A stretch of DNA of 18,303 nucleotides from Spirochaetaceae bacterium (GCA_031265535.1 JAISCO010000145.1:1-18303); one strand, 5' to 3'; shown: positions 1-8,222, counted from the stretch's first letter. The notes: generated from the sequence alone by a model not told the origin. Numbers and translations: made by a program.

Positions 1-20
1 ACCCATTCCGGAAACGCCAT
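1..20 (-). CDS. Start of a leftward gene, cut by the window edge
   Basis: Only the first six codons and part of a seventh are inside the window: ATG at 20-18, then A-F-P-E-W. The call rests on context. A strong ribosome binding site (GGAGGTG on the minus strand, about 25-31) lies just upstream, and a TATAAT box lies at 72-67. Too little protein is visible to name a product. Confidence 0.4.
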
Positions 21-66
21 GTCCCACCTCCATATATCCCTGCACAGGTATATATGAATTTATCAC

Positions 67-95
67 ATTATACAACGCTTGTAAAGTAAAAAGCG
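67..95 (-). promoter_or_regulatory. Probable promoter for the leftward gene at 20
   Basis: The minus strand has a perfect TATAAT at 72-67, giving a leader of about 40 nt before the GGAGGTG site and ATG. The -35 region is weak: the best match is GCTTTT at about 16 bp spacing. The -10 box is seen directly; the assignment is inference. Confidence 0.35.
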
Positions 96-119
96 GCTGA
101 TTTTCAAGAAATTCGCCGC
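93..119 (-). terminator. Possible leftward terminator or attenuator hairpin
   Basis: The arms GCGGC (93-97) and GCCGC (115-119) pair around an AT-rich loop that can pair further. On the minus strand the stem is followed by CTTTTTAC, the shape of a weak intrinsic terminator. It sits just upstream of the TATAAT box at 72-67, so it could isolate that promoter from readthrough. The stem is short. Confidence 0.3.
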
Positions 120-279
120 GTTTTGGTTACATTTTTATTACACATATCAGGGTAAATACAAAAAGTTAGTGTTTAATACATCCTCAACTTATACGTTTTA
201 CCGTATGTGTGTTGTGCGTGGGGACTTACATTTTAGCTGAGGCATCGCGGACTCTTGATTCGCAAAGTCTGGTTTAATA

Positions 280-315
280 CCCCGCCGCAAACTTGTTTGC
301 GCGCTTGCGGCGGGG
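280..315. repeat. Perfect 11-bp-stem hairpin of the AAAC/GTTT spacer family
   Basis: CCCCGCCGCAA (280-290) pairs perfectly with TTGCGGCGGGG (305-315) around a 14-nt loop that contains CTTGTTTGC. Related cores with AAAC and GTTT around a 2-3 nt centre occur at 840-852, 9600-9613, 12278-12298 and 16333-16349, all between genes. There is no T-run, so it is a dispersed palindrome rather than a clear terminator. The remainder of 120-530 shows no gene. Confidence 0.6.
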
Positions 316-530
316 ATGTTCATTCGACTTCTTTGACTTCGCGGTTCATAAAATTCTTCATGTATCCACTGTTACAATCGTGTACGAACACGAGGCGGGA
401 AGGTACTAGCGCGGAGCGCATGAAAACCCGCTGATGGGCGCTGGCGGGTGGCGGGGACGATAGGCTCTGAAATGAGCAATTAACAAAGAGCAATTAAGAA
501 GGCGGCTTACGAGCAGGCTGTCGCGAAGCG

Positions 531-900
531 GCGGGGGGGTGGCGGAAGACCGCCGTAGGCGGGCTGTAGACAGCGGCCTTTAAACATTTATAGGCAACAG
601 TAAGTTTTTTGGGGCCTACGCCATACTGCCTTACCCAAGCACACGCTCATTAGTGTTCGCGTGCCGTTTTGGGCGGGGGCGCGACTATGAGACAACGGTT
701 TGCGATGATGCGGGGAAACAGCGCCCCCTTTTGAATAGAAAAATGAGCCGCAAATTACACGAATTAACGCAAATTATCGGAGTAAATGCAAAAAGCTGAA
801 CGCCGTTATCGAAGCGAACGCCGCTCCGCCCCCAACGGCGCAAACAAGTTTGCGATGGCGGCAAGACGCTAACGCGGAGCGTATGTAAACCCACTGGTGA
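531..900. repeat. Spacer repeat unit R1, copy A
   Basis: This non-coding block matches 9341-9680 in order. Shared segments are GGCGGAAGAC..GCCGTAGGCGGGCTG at the left, GCGCGACTATGA and TTTGCGATGATGCGGGG, GAATAGAAAAATGAGCCGCA, AACGGCGCAAACAAGTTTGC, and GCGGAGCG..AAACCCACTGGTG at the right. Reading frames are not kept between the copies, so it is not coding. Copy A has an extra block of about 107 bp at 573-679 that copy B lacks. A related tail without the left part occurs at about 404-456. Confidence 0.8.
573..679 (-). mobile_element. Nested ~105-bp element, copy 1 (possible miniature mobile element)
   Basis: This block interrupts repeat R1 relative to its other copy, in which GAGACAG is followed within 5 nt by GCGCGACTATG. 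Its reverse complement matches 15290-15392 across nearly its full length. Both contain CCGCCCAAAA.CGGCA, then GCGAAC, GTGAGC or ATGAGC, ATGGCGTAGGCCC, AAAAAACTTACTGTT and AGGCCGC in that order. I see no obvious terminal inverted repeats and no ORF shared by both copies. An empty site plus a distant inverted copy supports mobility; the mechanism is unknown. Confidence 0.6.
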
Positions 901-910
901 GGCCTTTACT

Positions 911-931
911 TTTAACGGATTTTTCGTTAAA
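911..931. other. Hairpin upstream of the solute-binding protein gene
   Basis: TTTAACG (911-917) pairs with CGTTAAA (925-931) around GATTTTT, and an A-rich stretch follows. It lies about 60 bp before the start at 990. It could be a leader structure or an operator; no -35/-10 pair is convincing here. Confidence 0.35.
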
Positions 932-989
932 GTAATAAAAATTTCATGAAATTGGCGGCGGGGACGCTGGCAATTATTTAGGAGAACTT

Positions 990-1799
990 ATGAAAAAACT
1001 GGCAATTATGATTTTTTGCGCGATAATCGCGGCAGGCATCGCCTTTGCGGGAGCGCAAAAAGAGACAGGCTCCGATGACTCACTACAAAAAATTCACTCA
1101 AAGAAAAAATTTGTAATGGGGCTTGACGATTCGTTTCCACCAATGGGCTTCCGCAACGATCAGAACGAGATTGTAGGTTATGACGTAGACCTCGCAAAAG
1201 AAGTATGCAGGCGTCTGGGGTGGGAACTTGTCCCGCAGCCAATCGACTGGAACGCCAAAGAGCAGGAACTGGCCGCCGGAGAAATCGACTGTATATGGAA
1301 CGGCTTCACAATCACAGAAGAACGCAAAAAAGCGATACTGTTCAGCCCGCCATACCTAAAAAACGCCCAAATCGTCGTTGTCAAGCAAACATCGCCAATT
1401 AACACGCTAAAAGACCTTGCCGGTAAACGAGTCGGTACACAAACCGGCTCTTCGTCGGTAGACGCGATAGACAAAGCCGCTGATTTTAAGAAATCACTGC
1501 GCGAAATCATCGAATACAAAGACTTTCTGACCGCGTTCATGGATCTTGACGCGGGAGGCGTAGACGCGGTAGTAGCCGATCTTGTAGTTGCCAACGACAG
1601 CATAAACCGCTCAGGCAAGCCGCTGCGCAAACTCCATGAAACACTCGGCGAAGAAGAGTTCGGCATAGGTTTTCGAAAATCCGATATAGCGCTGGAAGAA
1701 GAAATATGGAAAACCCTTCAAAGCATGGTAACAGACGGCACCGTCGCGCAAATTTCGGAAATCTGGTTTAGCGACGACATATCGGTAATAGGGAAGTAG
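990..1799 (+). CDS. Family-3 extracellular solute-binding protein (amino-acid ABC transporter type)
   Basis: The 269-residue product would bind a polar amino acid or similar small solute outside the inner membrane and hand it to an ABC permease. Residues 1-20 form a signal peptide (MKKLAIM, hydrophobic core, then AFA-GAQ). There is no lipobox cysteine, so it is probably a soluble periplasmic protein. The mature part has the family-3 pattern: MGLDDSFPPMGF, VGYDVDLAKEV, ELAAGEIDCIWNGFTITEER, a KDLAGKRVGTQTGSS segment for lobe 2, and DAVVADLVVA. The start is set by AGGAGA about 5 nt before the ATG. Length is normal for the family. No permease or ATPase gene lies beside it, so it is an orphan here; the substrate cannot be told from sequence. 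Confidence 0.9.
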   Translation: MKKLAIMIFCAIIAAGIAFAGAQKETGSDDSLQKIHSKKKFVMGLDDSFPPMGFRNDQNEIVGYDVDLAKEVCRRLGWELVPQPIDWNAKEQELAAGEIDCIWNGFTITEERKKAILFSPPYLKNAQIVVVKQTSPINTLKDLAGKRVGTQTGSSSVDAIDKAADFKKSLREIIEYKDFLTAFMDLDAGGVDAVVADLVVANDSINRSGKPLRKLHETLGEEEFGIGFRKSDIALEEEIWKTLQSMVTDGTVAQISEIWFSDDISVIGK

Positions 1800-1842
1800 T
1801 CCCTCCCCACGAAAAAGAGCGAATGTCAATTTTTTTGGGCGT

Positions 1843-1862
1843 GTCCGGCGCATACGCCGGAC
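1843..1862. repeat. 8-bp-stem hairpin in a GC-rich spacer block
   Basis: GTCCGGCG pairs perfectly with CGCCGGAC around CATA. It begins a GC-rich block (about 1840-1926) unlike the AT-rich gene that follows, perhaps another dispersed spacer element. It could act as a terminator for the gene ending at 1799, but no T-run follows. Confidence 0.45.
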
Positions 1863-1931
1863 CGGGCTTTGCGGGGTTGCACCATGGTCTCCTACGGCGC
1901 CCCCGCTCCCTACAATCCCTCACGCGTTTAA

Positions 1932-4900
1932 GTGATACCTGAATTATTAATTTCAGTTTTAGGCGGTGCGCTCGTAGGCTGGATAACAAATTCCATAGCC
2001 GTCAATATGCTTTTCAAGAAATTTCTTGGACGCTGGGGCGGCGTCATTGAAAGCAACTATAAAGAACTAATCCAAAACCTGTCGCGCTTAGTTGAACAAA
2101 AATTAATAAATACACAGACGCTTCAAAAAGAAATAGAAAAAGAAGCATTTAATGATATTCTGCATACATGGGTTAAAGACATACTCCAAAATGAATTACC
2201 CGAAAAAACTAAAAATCTGTATGTCAAGGACATTCCCGGCATAGATACAACGATAAAACACTTTACAGACTATATTAAGCATGAAAGACTGCCGCTTGAC
2301 GGCATAACTCTTAAACAAATTTTATCAGAAGCTTCGTTACAGCATTTTGCAGATAGAAATATCAGCAAATTATGTTCAGACAACGCCGAATATAAAAACA
2401 TAGCGGACGAAACGCTTAACAATTTTTTTGCAAACCGCACATTCGATGATTTTTTCTCTGAAACTCTTATAAATCAGATAAAAATAAACATAAATAAAAT
2501 AATCGGTGAAATTGATTTTTCACAGTACGGCGCGGTTTTTGATCAAGTGTTTGAACAGCTTGTTAACAGCTCTTGTATAGACGCCGCGATAGAAAAACTT
2601 GAAAATTACATGGGCGGAATGTCCATATCCGAACTCGCTGAAACATCCCGTATACATCCGTATGAAACACTGCGGGCATTGCTTGATTATATCGCGGGTT
2701 TTACGGAAAGCGCGCGGGGCAAAGAATTACTGCGTAATCTTATCAACGAATTGATAAACGAAGCCGGAAAACTGGACATAACCGTATCCAGTATCTTACA
2801 CCCGCGCCTCATTGAAAATATCGGCCTCTTCATAGAAAGTAACACGCCCGGCCTAATCGACAGGCTAATACTGTTTGTCAATGAGTCAAGATATGAAATC
2901 GACAAACTCATAGACGAAGCGGCAAAACAGCATTTCAACAAGAATGGCACGGTAAATAACCCGGTACAGGCATTTGTGTTCAACGCGCTTACCAGTAACA
3001 GCGGCTTTACCAATAAAATCATAGAAGTACTGGCGCAAAACCGTGATAAGGCCGGAAAAAAACTTTATCTCGAATTCAACGAATACTTAAATAAAACATT
3101 CGTCAGCGCGATCATATCGCAATTTAGAATTGATAACGCTGAAATACTGGACGCTGAAAATATAGTAAACGCAATCAATAAAAAGCTGCGCAATATACGG
3201 TTTGAAGATTTTGAAGCATTAACTGTGCTCATGAATGTAAAAATTAAAAACATGATTCCGAATCTTGATTTATCATTTATAAAAATAAAACTCATCCCAT
3301 ACATATTCAACAAATTAAAACAATTTTTTTGCGGGAATACAGTAAATCAAAAATTACAAGAAAAAATCAACAGCGTCATAGATTCTTTTATCAGGCGGAA
3401 TATCGGCAGTGTTATTAATATAAAGAATGTATTATGCGATATAAGCGAAACCGGCGTAAAAGACATCATTTTTCGCCAATGGGAAAATGCCGCAAATACA
3501 GATATAGGCTCGATTGCGGCTGACAAAGCCGGCAAGATTCAATTCACAAATATAAAAGAAGACATAAAAAATTATAAGATAAACGATATTTATAACGCGC
3601 TGCAAACTGAGAATCTGTACGGCAAAACGGCAAACGCTATTCAAACACTAATCACCGATAATTTAGACACAATTTTAGGCGGCAATGTTTTTGATATAGC
3701 AAAGAATGAATTGAGTGTTTTAAGCCCGTCCCAAGTGAATAAAGTCGTTCAAGATTTCATGGGAACACAGTTGAAACCCATAAATATCATAGGCGCGATA
3801 CTGGGCGGAATCGCCGGAGCCGTTACCGTATTTATAACATATATCTTAAAAACCCCGGAAAGTTTTACATGGACATTATTTGCCGTTTACGGCCTCATAT
3901 TCAGTGTCGTTGGCATAGCCACAAACTGGATAGCGATAAAGATGCTGTTCCATCCATATAAAAAAATATTCGGCCTTAATTTTCCGCCCTTCATCGGCAT
4001 TGCGGCGTACAAAAAGGCGGAATTCGCAAGCGGTATCGCTAAACTAATTCAACGAAATATGCTGAACAAGGCGGCGTTGCGGCGCTTTTACGCGGAAAAA
4101 AAAGACGGCCTGCTATTACAGTGCAAGGAGCGGCTTTCAGCGGAAAATTATAAATTTGTGGGTGATTTTTTTGCCGATGACGCGCGGCGCACGGCGGTCA
4201 TAGACAGCATATTCAATTTTCTGCGGGTTTATATAAAAAAATCCGGCGGTGAACTAGCTGAAGGTATAGATAATTATATTACAAAACAACTTGAATCCGG
4301 TCGTCTTGAAAATTTAGCAAAATTTATACAAGACGCATTGATCAAAAAAATGACGGACAATAACTTTTCTGAATATATCGGCAAAAAAATACAAGACGGC
4401 GCGGCGGGGAAAACCCTATCCGGTATTCCGTGGATCACCGGCGCGATTATTGATATATGCTGTCAGTATTTACAAAACGTGTTTAATATAGAAAAAATTA
4501 CAGCACTGCTGCGCCCGTATGAGGCAGCGTTTGATAGTTATATCGAAAGTTATATCAAAAATCATTCTTTGAATGATTTTGCCGGCAAAGAAACAATGGA
4601 CGCTTTAGTAAAACTGCTGTCAGAAAAGGCGGCCTACCTGCCGAAAAAAGCAGGCGGCGGCATTGCGGGTATTCTGGCTAAAAAACAATTTCATAGACTA
4701 CAGTCTCTCAGAAATTGCTGCGGTGAAATAATTCCGGAGCTAATTAACAGCAGCCGCGTCATCGGCATCATTTGCGGGCTGGCATCCAATCAAAAACAGG
4801 TAATTGTCGATAAAATAATGGACGGCGCGGGCGGCGCGTCATTTTTTGGACAGATTGTAAAGCAGGCTGCCAACGCGCTGATGCGTAAAGACATTGAAGC

Positions 4901-5864
4901 CATTACTGAAATAGTGATAGATGAAAAACTTTTTCCGTTTCTTAACACACGCCGCGGCGCAATATTAGGCATAGTAAATAATCTGCTGGAAAAACCGCTT
5001 AATTTTGACTGTGAAATTTTCAATAAAGATAAAATAGGACCGGTATTATCGCGCTTGTTTGCAGGCGGCATATTTTTGGGCGCGGCAAGAAATATTTCCG
5101 CTGAATTCTTGAATTATGCCGCTTCCACAAAGCTTAAAAAAATGCTTCTCATGATAAACGCGGCTACGGGCATTAAACTTTTGGAAAGACTTTTGCCGCT
5201 GCTAAAACCGCTTCTTTTTGAAATTAATGTATATTTGAACGGCGGCGATCCGACGGCATCATCATTTAAAAAAGCAGTTACTCCGATGTTTTTAGCGATT
5301 TTTAAAGATATACCGGCTGCTTCAATCTTGCAAGGAGTAGATACCGGCAGTGAAATTTACAAAATGTTAGTACAGTTTTTTAATGATAAAGCGGCGCTAA
5401 AAAATACAAGGCAAATTTTAGATAACGCGCTGCAAAAAATATTGAGCGATAAAGATTTTTATGATCATGTCATTTTTCGTAAAGATTTGTCGGAGTTTAT
5501 GATAAATTGTGTAGGCAGCGCAGATGTCATGCGCAGGCGTTTTGCGCCTTTTTTTAACGGGTTGTTTTGTAACATAAACACATTAATAGACCCGGCGGCA
5601 AAAAATGCCGTATGCGGGGATTACTTATTGCCCGCTCTGTTCAATGCATGCGGAAATCAATTTCCTAATCTGGCAAATACTCTTTCATTGTATGCTGTTG
5701 TTGAACAAGAAATAAATATGATGTCGCCTAAAGAAATTAAAGAAATGTTTTACAGTTTTTCGGGTTCATATTTTGAAAAAATTATTTTGTATGGCTGGAT
5801 AGGTTTATTCGGCGGTCTTTTAAGTTATGTTTTAGGCTGTCTCGCGGCACGCTTGTTTTTATGA
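1932..5864 (+). CDS. Giant tandem DUF445 membrane protein
   Basis: The product has 1310 residues; DUF445 (PF04286) proteins such as E. coli YjiN are usually around 400. Two copies of the family signature G-x-x-T-N-x-x-A-x-x-M-L-F occur at 16-28 and 661-673, about 645 residues apart. Each unit runs from a membrane segment with the signature, through some 600 residues rich in I, N, K, L and E that look mostly helical, to a second membrane segment (about 617-639 and 1284-1309). The likely form is two long helical bodies anchored by four membrane helices. The GTG start follows an in-frame TAA (1929-1931) directly; no ribosome binding site is visible, but any later start would remove the first signature. 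The gene is clearly more AT-rich than its neighbours. The family's function is not established, so none is claimed. Confidence 0.85.
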   Translation: MIPELLISVLGGALVGWITNSIAVNMLFKKFLGRWGGVIESNYKELIQNLSRLVEQKLINTQTLQKEIEKEAFNDILHTWVKDILQNELPEKTKNLYVKDIPGIDTTIKHFTDYIKHERLPLDGITLKQILSEASLQHFADRNISKLCSDNAEYKNIADETLNNFFANRTFDDFFSETLINQIKININKIIGEIDFSQYGAVFDQVFEQLVNSSCIDAAIEKLENYMGGMSISELAETSRIHPYETLRALLDYIAGFTESARGKELLRNLINELINEAGKLDITVSSILHPRLIENIGLFIESNTPGLIDRLILFVNESRYEIDKLIDEAAKQHFNKNGTVNNPVQAFVFNALTSNSGFTNKIIEVLAQNRDKAGKKLYLEFNEYLNKTFVSAIISQFRIDNAEILDAENIVNAINKKLRNIRFEDFEALTVLMNVKIKNMIPNLDLSFIKIKLIPYIFNKLKQFFCGNTVNQKLQEKINSVIDSFIRRNIGSVINIKNVLCDISETGVKDIIFRQWENAANTDIGSIAADKAGKIQFTNIKEDIKNYKINDIYNALQTENLYGKTANAIQTLITDNLDTILGGNVFDIAKNELSVLSPSQVNKVVQDFMGTQLKPINIIGAILGGIAGAVTVFITYILKTPESFTWTLFAVYGLIFSVVGIATNWIAIKMLFHPYKKIFGLNFPPFIGIAAYKKAEFASGIAKLIQRNMLNKAALRRFYAEKKDGLLLQCKERLSAENYKFVGDFFADDARRTAVIDSIFNFLRVYIKKSGGELAEGIDNYITKQLESGRLENLAKFIQDALIKKMTDNNFSEYIGKKIQDGAAGKTLSGIPWITGAIIDICCQYLQNVFNIEKITALLRPYEAAFDSYIESYIKNHSLNDFAGKETMDALVKLLSEKAAYLPKKAGGGIAGILAKKQFHRLQSLRNCCGEIIPELINSSRVIGIICGLASNQKQVIVDKIMDGAGGASFFGQIVKQAANALMRKDIEAITEIVIDEKLFPFLNTRRGAILGIVNNLLEKPLNFDCEIFNKDKIGPVLSRLFAGGIFLGAARNISAEFLNYAASTKLKKMLLMINAATGIKLLERLLPLLKPLLFEINVYLNGGDPTASSFKKAVTPMFLAIFKDIPAASILQGVDTGSEIYKMLVQFFNDKAALKNTRQILDNALQKILSDKDFYDHVIFRKDLSEFMINCVGSADVMRRRFAPFFNGLFCNINTLIDPAAKNAVCGDYLLPALFNACGNQFPNLANTLSLYAVVEQEINMMSPKEIKEMFYSFSGSYFEKIILYGWIGLFGGLLSYVLGCLAARLFL

Positions 5865-5872
5865 ATTGAAGC

Positions 5873-5900
5873 CGGTTCCAAAACTTCAGTTTTGGAACCG
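5873..5900. repeat. 13-bp perfect hairpin after the DUF445 gene
   Basis: CGGTTCCAAAACT (73-85 of the 5800s) pairs with AGTTTTGGAACCG (88-100) around TC. It starts 8 nt after the stop codon, so it may end or stabilise that transcript, but the T-run (CCTTTTT) comes only some 15 nt later. The same CCAAAACT/AGTTTTGG core recurs at 11189-11214, 16446-16468 and, degenerate, at 10770-10787, so it is also a dispersed family. The rest of the spacer to 6032 shows nothing. Confidence 0.6.
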
Positions 5901-6032
5901 CTAAATTATATGAGCCTTTTTGCATAATGGAGTTGTTCGACAAAGAGAAAAAAGTCCGCGAATGTATCCAAATAATTTGCGAAAATTAGCGTTCATTCAC
6001 GGTCCCCTGACATTCCATCAAACTCACGTTAT

Positions 6033-7370
6033 TTAATCACCCGGTTCATCATCAAGCCTTTTTTGTACAAGGCCGCGTTCCAGCCGGTGGTCTTTTATTT
6101 CTAGTATCTTTATTAAAAGGTCGTTAAACTCAATTTCTGTTTGTTCACCGTCTTCCGGAATCTTGCCCAGCAAGCCTAACACGAGTCCGGCAAATGTATC
6201 GTATTCATCAACAGGAAGTTTTATGTCAAGAGCGGCGGCAACTTTATCAAGCGGCGCGGCGCCGTTTATCAACCACTCACCGGCGCGGGATGTTTTTTCA
6301 ATAAACGGCGCGCCGGCGCCATTTTCGTCAATATCGCCGACAATGGCGCCTAACAGGTCGTACATTGTGATTATACCGGTGAAACCGCCGTATTCATCAA
6401 TAACAAGCGCAAAACGGTTGTGTACTGTTTTCATCTGTTTTAAAAGCACGTCCGCCTTGACTGATTCCGGAACAAATTGCGCCTCATGTACGGCGTTATT
6501 CATTACATTAGAACGCGAGTGGTCATCAAGCAGCAAGTAATCGCGTGTGGAAAGCACTCCGGTAATATCATCAACCGTGCTGCCGCAAACAGGATAGTGG
6601 CTGTACGGATTATTAACGATTGTTTCATGCCATATTTTGTTATCATCTTTCAAAAATAATATAATTACATCCAGTCTATGCGTCATAAAATCAGACGCGC
6701 TGCTGTCGTCAAATTCAAAAACATTATGTATTATTTCTTTTTCATTTTGTTCTATCGCACCCTGCTCGCTGCCCGCATCTACCAAGAGCCGTATTTTTTC
6801 CTCAGTTACTACGGTATCCGCGTCTTTCGGGTCTATTCCAAGTACAGAAAGTATTGTGTTGCTCACCGCGCTCAAAAGCCATACAATGGGATATAAAATT
6901 TTAGAAGCGGCTAAAATAAAAAATGACATTAGATATGCGAGTTGTTCGGTTTTTTTCATCGCTATACGTTTTGGAACAATCTCGCCCAACACGATAGTAA
7001 CAAACGACAGCACTATTGTAATCAGTACAAGCGAAATAGTTTTTAATACAGCAGTGGACAACGGGACTTTTATAGATGCAAAAAGTGAAATAAGCTCATC
7101 TGAAAAATTATTCGCCGCAAACGCGCTGCCTAAAAAACCGGCAAGCGTAATACCGACTTGTATGGTCGCAAGAAATTTTTCGGGCTGTCTTATGAGCGGC
7201 AGCAGGCGTCTGGCGCTTTTATTGCCATCTTTCGCCCGTTTTGCGAGTATTTGTTCATTTAATGATATGAGCGCTATTTCCGCCGACGCGAATATCGCAT
7301 TCAACAGGATGAGTCCCAGTTGTAGAAGTAGTTGGAATATTAGTCTCTCATGAGACGGGGGGTCATCCAT
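6033..7370 (-). CDS. CNNM/CorC family membrane protein (HlyC/TlyC-like)
   Basis: The 445-residue product is a membrane protein of the family linked to divalent cation (Mg2+/Co2+) export or resistance; older annotations call it hemolysin. Order: CNNM (DUF21) membrane domain at about 15-205 with FASAEIALISL (27-37) and LGEIVPKRIA (128-137); a CBS pair at about 225-345 ending in VIDEYGGFTGIIT (323-335); and a CorC_HlyC domain at about 355-438. Length and order are normal. The ATG lies inside the end of the NUDIX gene: the reading frames overlap by 8 bp (ATGGATGA), so translation is probably coupled. Only a weak A/G-rich site precedes the ATG. The ion and any hemolytic role cannot be judged from sequence. 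Confidence 0.93.
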   Translation of the reverse strand: MDDPPSHERLIFQLLLQLGLILLNAIFASAEIALISLNEQILAKRAKDGNKSARRLLPLIRQPEKFLATIQVGITLAGFLGSAFAANNFSDELISLFASIKVPLSTAVLKTISLVLITIVLSFVTIVLGEIVPKRIAMKKTEQLAYLMSFFILAASKILYPIVWLLSAVSNTILSVLGIDPKDADTVVTEEKIRLLVDAGSEQGAIEQNEKEIIHNVFEFDDSSASDFMTHRLDVIILFLKDDNKIWHETIVNNPYSHYPVCGSTVDDITGVLSTRDYLLLDDHSRSNVMNNAVHEAQFVPESVKADVLLKQMKTVHNRFALVIDEYGGFTGIITMYDLLGAIVGDIDENGAGAPFIEKTSRAGEWLINGAAPLDKVAAALDIKLPVDEYDTFAGLVLGLLGKIPEDGEQTEIEFNDLLIKILEIKDHRLERGLVQKRLDDEPGD

Positions 7371-7923
7371 GTTTTTCTTTTTTAAATCGAAGGTAGAAAC
7401 ATAAGGCTGTCGCCATTAGCGCGTGTATGTATGGCGGACTGCCTACTTTTTGTATGACTTCTTGTGTATTTATTTTTTCCGCCGAGATAAATTCATCTTT
7501 ATCTAGCTGCAAATCTCCGTCAATACGGAGATCTTCCGCCAAAAAGAAATAGACGCGGTTCGCCATTATCGCGGGGTTGGGGCTCATTATGCCAAGTTTT
7601 ATCATTTTGCCGGCTGTGCAGCCGGTTTCTTCCCTCAGTTCCCGTGCCGCCCCTTCTTGCGGGGTTTCTCCGGTTTCTATTACGCCTCCCGGGAATTCAA
7701 GGCTAATCTCTTGCGCGCCGTGCCGCCATTGCCGTACCATAAAGAACGAGTCGCCGTTGTCGGCAACCGGAACAACAACAACCCAGTCGTTTGTTTCAAT
7801 TACGGTGAACGGTTCGCGCCCGCCTTGCGGCGAAAGGCACAGCCGGTCTGTTACAGAAAAGATTTTCGTTTTAAATACTGTTTTCCGCTCAAGTTCCCGC
7901 CAAATAAGCTGCTCATCACTCAT
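7363..7923 (-). CDS. NUDIX hydrolase, ADP-ribose pyrophosphatase type
   Basis: The 186-residue enzyme should split a nucleoside diphosphate linked to another group, such as ADP-ribose, in the cytoplasm. The NUDIX box is complete: G80, E86, R94-E95, E98-E99, G101, fitting GX5EX7REUXEEXGU. Ahead of it is EFPGG (76-80), and after it SPNPAIMANRVYFFLAEDL, as in the ADPRase/NudF group. The N-terminal WRELERKTVFKTKIFSV also fits that group. The ATG at 7923 has no strong ribosome binding site. Its stop overlaps the start of the CNNM gene, so the two form an operon. The exact substrate is inferred from the subfamily. Confidence 0.9.
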   Translation of the reverse strand: MSDEQLIWRELERKTVFKTKIFSVTDRLCLSPQGGREPFTVIETNDWVVVVPVADNGDSFFMVRQWRHGAQEISLEFPGGVIETGETPQEGAARELREETGCTAGKMIKLGIMSPNPAIMANRVYFFLAEDLRIDGDLQLDKDEFISAEKINTQEVIQKVGSPPYIHALMATALCFYLRFKKEKHG

Positions 7924-7978
7924 ATCTATACTCTACACGCAAACAATAAAAATTGTAACCCCATTTGCCATGGAGGCA

Positions 7979-8050
7979 CATGCGCTCCGCGCTAGCAGCT
8001 TGCCGCCCCTCGTTGGGGGCGGAGACGTGTTTACTTCGATAGCGGCGGTC
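7979..8050 (-). repeat. Partial copy C of spacer repeat R1
   Basis: Read on the minus strand, this block gives TATCGAAGTAAAC, CTCCGCCCCCAACG, GGCGGCAAG and GCTAGCGCGGAGCGCATG, in the same order as copy A at 808-886. It lacks the CAAACAAGTTTGC hairpin present in copies A and B. It fills part of the NUDIX-murB spacer. Confidence 0.6.
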
Positions 8051-8060
8051 GAGGTTTTGC

Positions 8061-8130
8061 CGCCCGCCAGCGCCCGCCAGCGGGTTTCTCATACGCTCCG
8101 CGCCCGCCAGCGGGTTTCTCATACGCTCCG
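8061..8130. repeat. Two perfect 30-bp tandem repeats plus a 10-bp part copy
   Basis: 8071-8100 and 8101-8130 are identical: CGCCCGCCAG followed by CGGGTTTCTCATACGCTCCG. The preceding 8061-8070 repeats the first 10 bp. On the minus strand each unit is the R1 tail (GCGGAGCGTATG then AAACCCGCTGG), so the tail of the spacer repeat has multiplied in place. It lies downstream of murB. Confidence 0.85.
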
Positions 8131-8222
8131 CGTTAGCATACCCAAAGCGGCCTTTACTCCGTGCCGTCGGTAAGGCAAGGGCGGTTGGCATACGCGGCTG
8201 GGGGCGGAGATGAAATTCAGGT

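Noticed and set aside
685..894. 69-codon minus-strand frame in R1 copy A
   Set aside because: It lies wholly inside the repeat, and the matching frame is broken in copy B.
1178..1666. 162-codon minus-strand frame
   Set aside because: Shadow of the solute-binding protein gene.
6637..7353. 238-codon plus-strand frame
   Set aside because: Antisense shadow of the CNNM/CorC gene; serine-rich composition typical of a mirrored frame.
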